Source: Actinomycetes bacterium (lineage in GTDB: Bacteria > Actinomycetota > Coriobacteriia > Coriobacteriales > Coriobacteriaceae). Taken from it: a DNA stretch of 5,693 nucleotides. Below the pieces are notes generated by a model. The model ran no database searches, was not told the origin of the DNA, and worked only from the letters and a program-made list of their open reading frames with translations. How positions within the stretch are numbered: position 1 is the stretch's first letter; every line of letters begins with the position of its first letter. The stretch covers positions 1 through 5,693 of the forward strand of contig JAEZNV010000153.1 in NCBI GenBank assembly GCA_023441725.1. The letters run 5' to 3'. The position numbers were made by a program, and so were the translations under genes. This document shows positions 5,371-5,693 of this stretch, in pieces.

Positions 5371-5693
5371 ATGAGGATCGATTCACGAAAACCGAAAGCC
5401 GCCGCCCTTTCCGCCGCTCTGACCGTGGCACTTTTGGCGGGCGCCGGCGCAACTGATGTCCACGCGGCAACACTATCCGATACGGTCGGATCTACGCCGT
5501 CCGAGGCGACGCTGGTGCAGCCCGTCGACTACCGCGGCGACGGCTATGGCTCTATGCAGGAGTGGAACGCCTCGATGGGGGCAAAGCGCGATTCCCTGGA
5601 GATGCGCGCTCAGATCATTATGAATATGTATGGCGACTATGCTACCGATGACGAGCGCGCTGTGTTGCAGGGCTGCATCGACGGTGCGGGTAG
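5371..5693 (+). CDS. Secreted protein of unknown function, 3' end outside the window
   Basis: The reading frame is open from the ATG at 5371 to the window end (107 codons plus two bases). GGAGGT (5355-5360) lies 10 bases before the start. The N-terminus is a clear Sec signal peptide: a basic stretch MRIDSRKPKA (1-10), a hydrophobic core of Ala/Leu/Val (11-27) and a likely cleavage after VHA at residue 32. The mature part starts with a Ser/Thr-rich linker (33-50), then a polar segment with GDGYGSMQEW (56-65) and a helix-like charged stretch (70-107) containing one Cys (102). No lipobox is present, so it is probably exported or wall-associated rather than a lipoprotein. I recognise no domain. 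Actinobacterial proteins with this start often carry a C-terminal catalytic or wall-binding domain, which would lie beyond the window. It sits after the metY terminator and so is a separate transcript. Confidence 0.85.
   Translation, partial: MRIDSRKPKAAALSAALTVALLAGAGATDVHAATLSDTVGSTPSEATLVQPVDYRGDGYGSMQEWNASMGAKRDSLEMRAQIIMNMYGDYATDDERAVLQGCIDGAG

Overview
The window looks like chromosomal DNA of a GC-rich actinobacterium. The protein set and leader sequences fit a gut Coriobacteriia member, with Collinsella the best guess. That assignment rests on general resemblance and was not checked by a search. I see no mobile elements, CRISPR arrays, rRNA or tRNA.

Layout. From 3473 down to base 1, five genes lie on the minus strand: a LysR-family regulator (3473-2535), ribonuclease HI rnhA (2471-1986), a Gfo/Idh/MocA-type NAD(P)-dependent oxidoreductase (1912-806), an acylphosphatase with an N-terminal extension (803-393), and the first 110 residues of a Fur/PerR-family metalloregulator (331 to the window edge). 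The oxidoreductase and acylphosphatase are separated by 2 bases and are probably translationally coupled. The other gaps are 61-73 bases with only weak promoter-like signals.

On the plus strand, metY (3747-5057; O-acetylhomoserine sulfhydrylase) diverges from the LysR gene and ends at a strong intrinsic terminator (5118-5158). After a 212-base gap, a secreted protein with a clear signal peptide starts at 5371 and runs off the window.

The most interesting part is the 273-base region between the LysR gene and metY. It holds a good promoter (TTGACC-17-TACTAT), palindromes that could be LysR sites, and a leader of about 175 bases. The leader carries a 17-codon upstream ORF with a near-perfect Shine-Dalgarno, two mutually exclusive hairpins sharing one CUCC segment, and a near-copy of the metY ribosome-binding region placed at the uORF stop. 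This looks like a leader-peptide or RNA-switch attenuator on a sulfur-amino-acid gene. Short islands also resemble a cobalamin riboswitch, but the expected helices are not convincing. The leader of the secreted protein shows a second, simpler pair of competing hairpins.

Working together: MetY makes homocysteine from O-acetylhomoserine and sulfide. The divergent LysR protein is the obvious candidate regulator, with the leader as a second control layer. The minus-strand genes downstream are housekeeping or unrelated functions.
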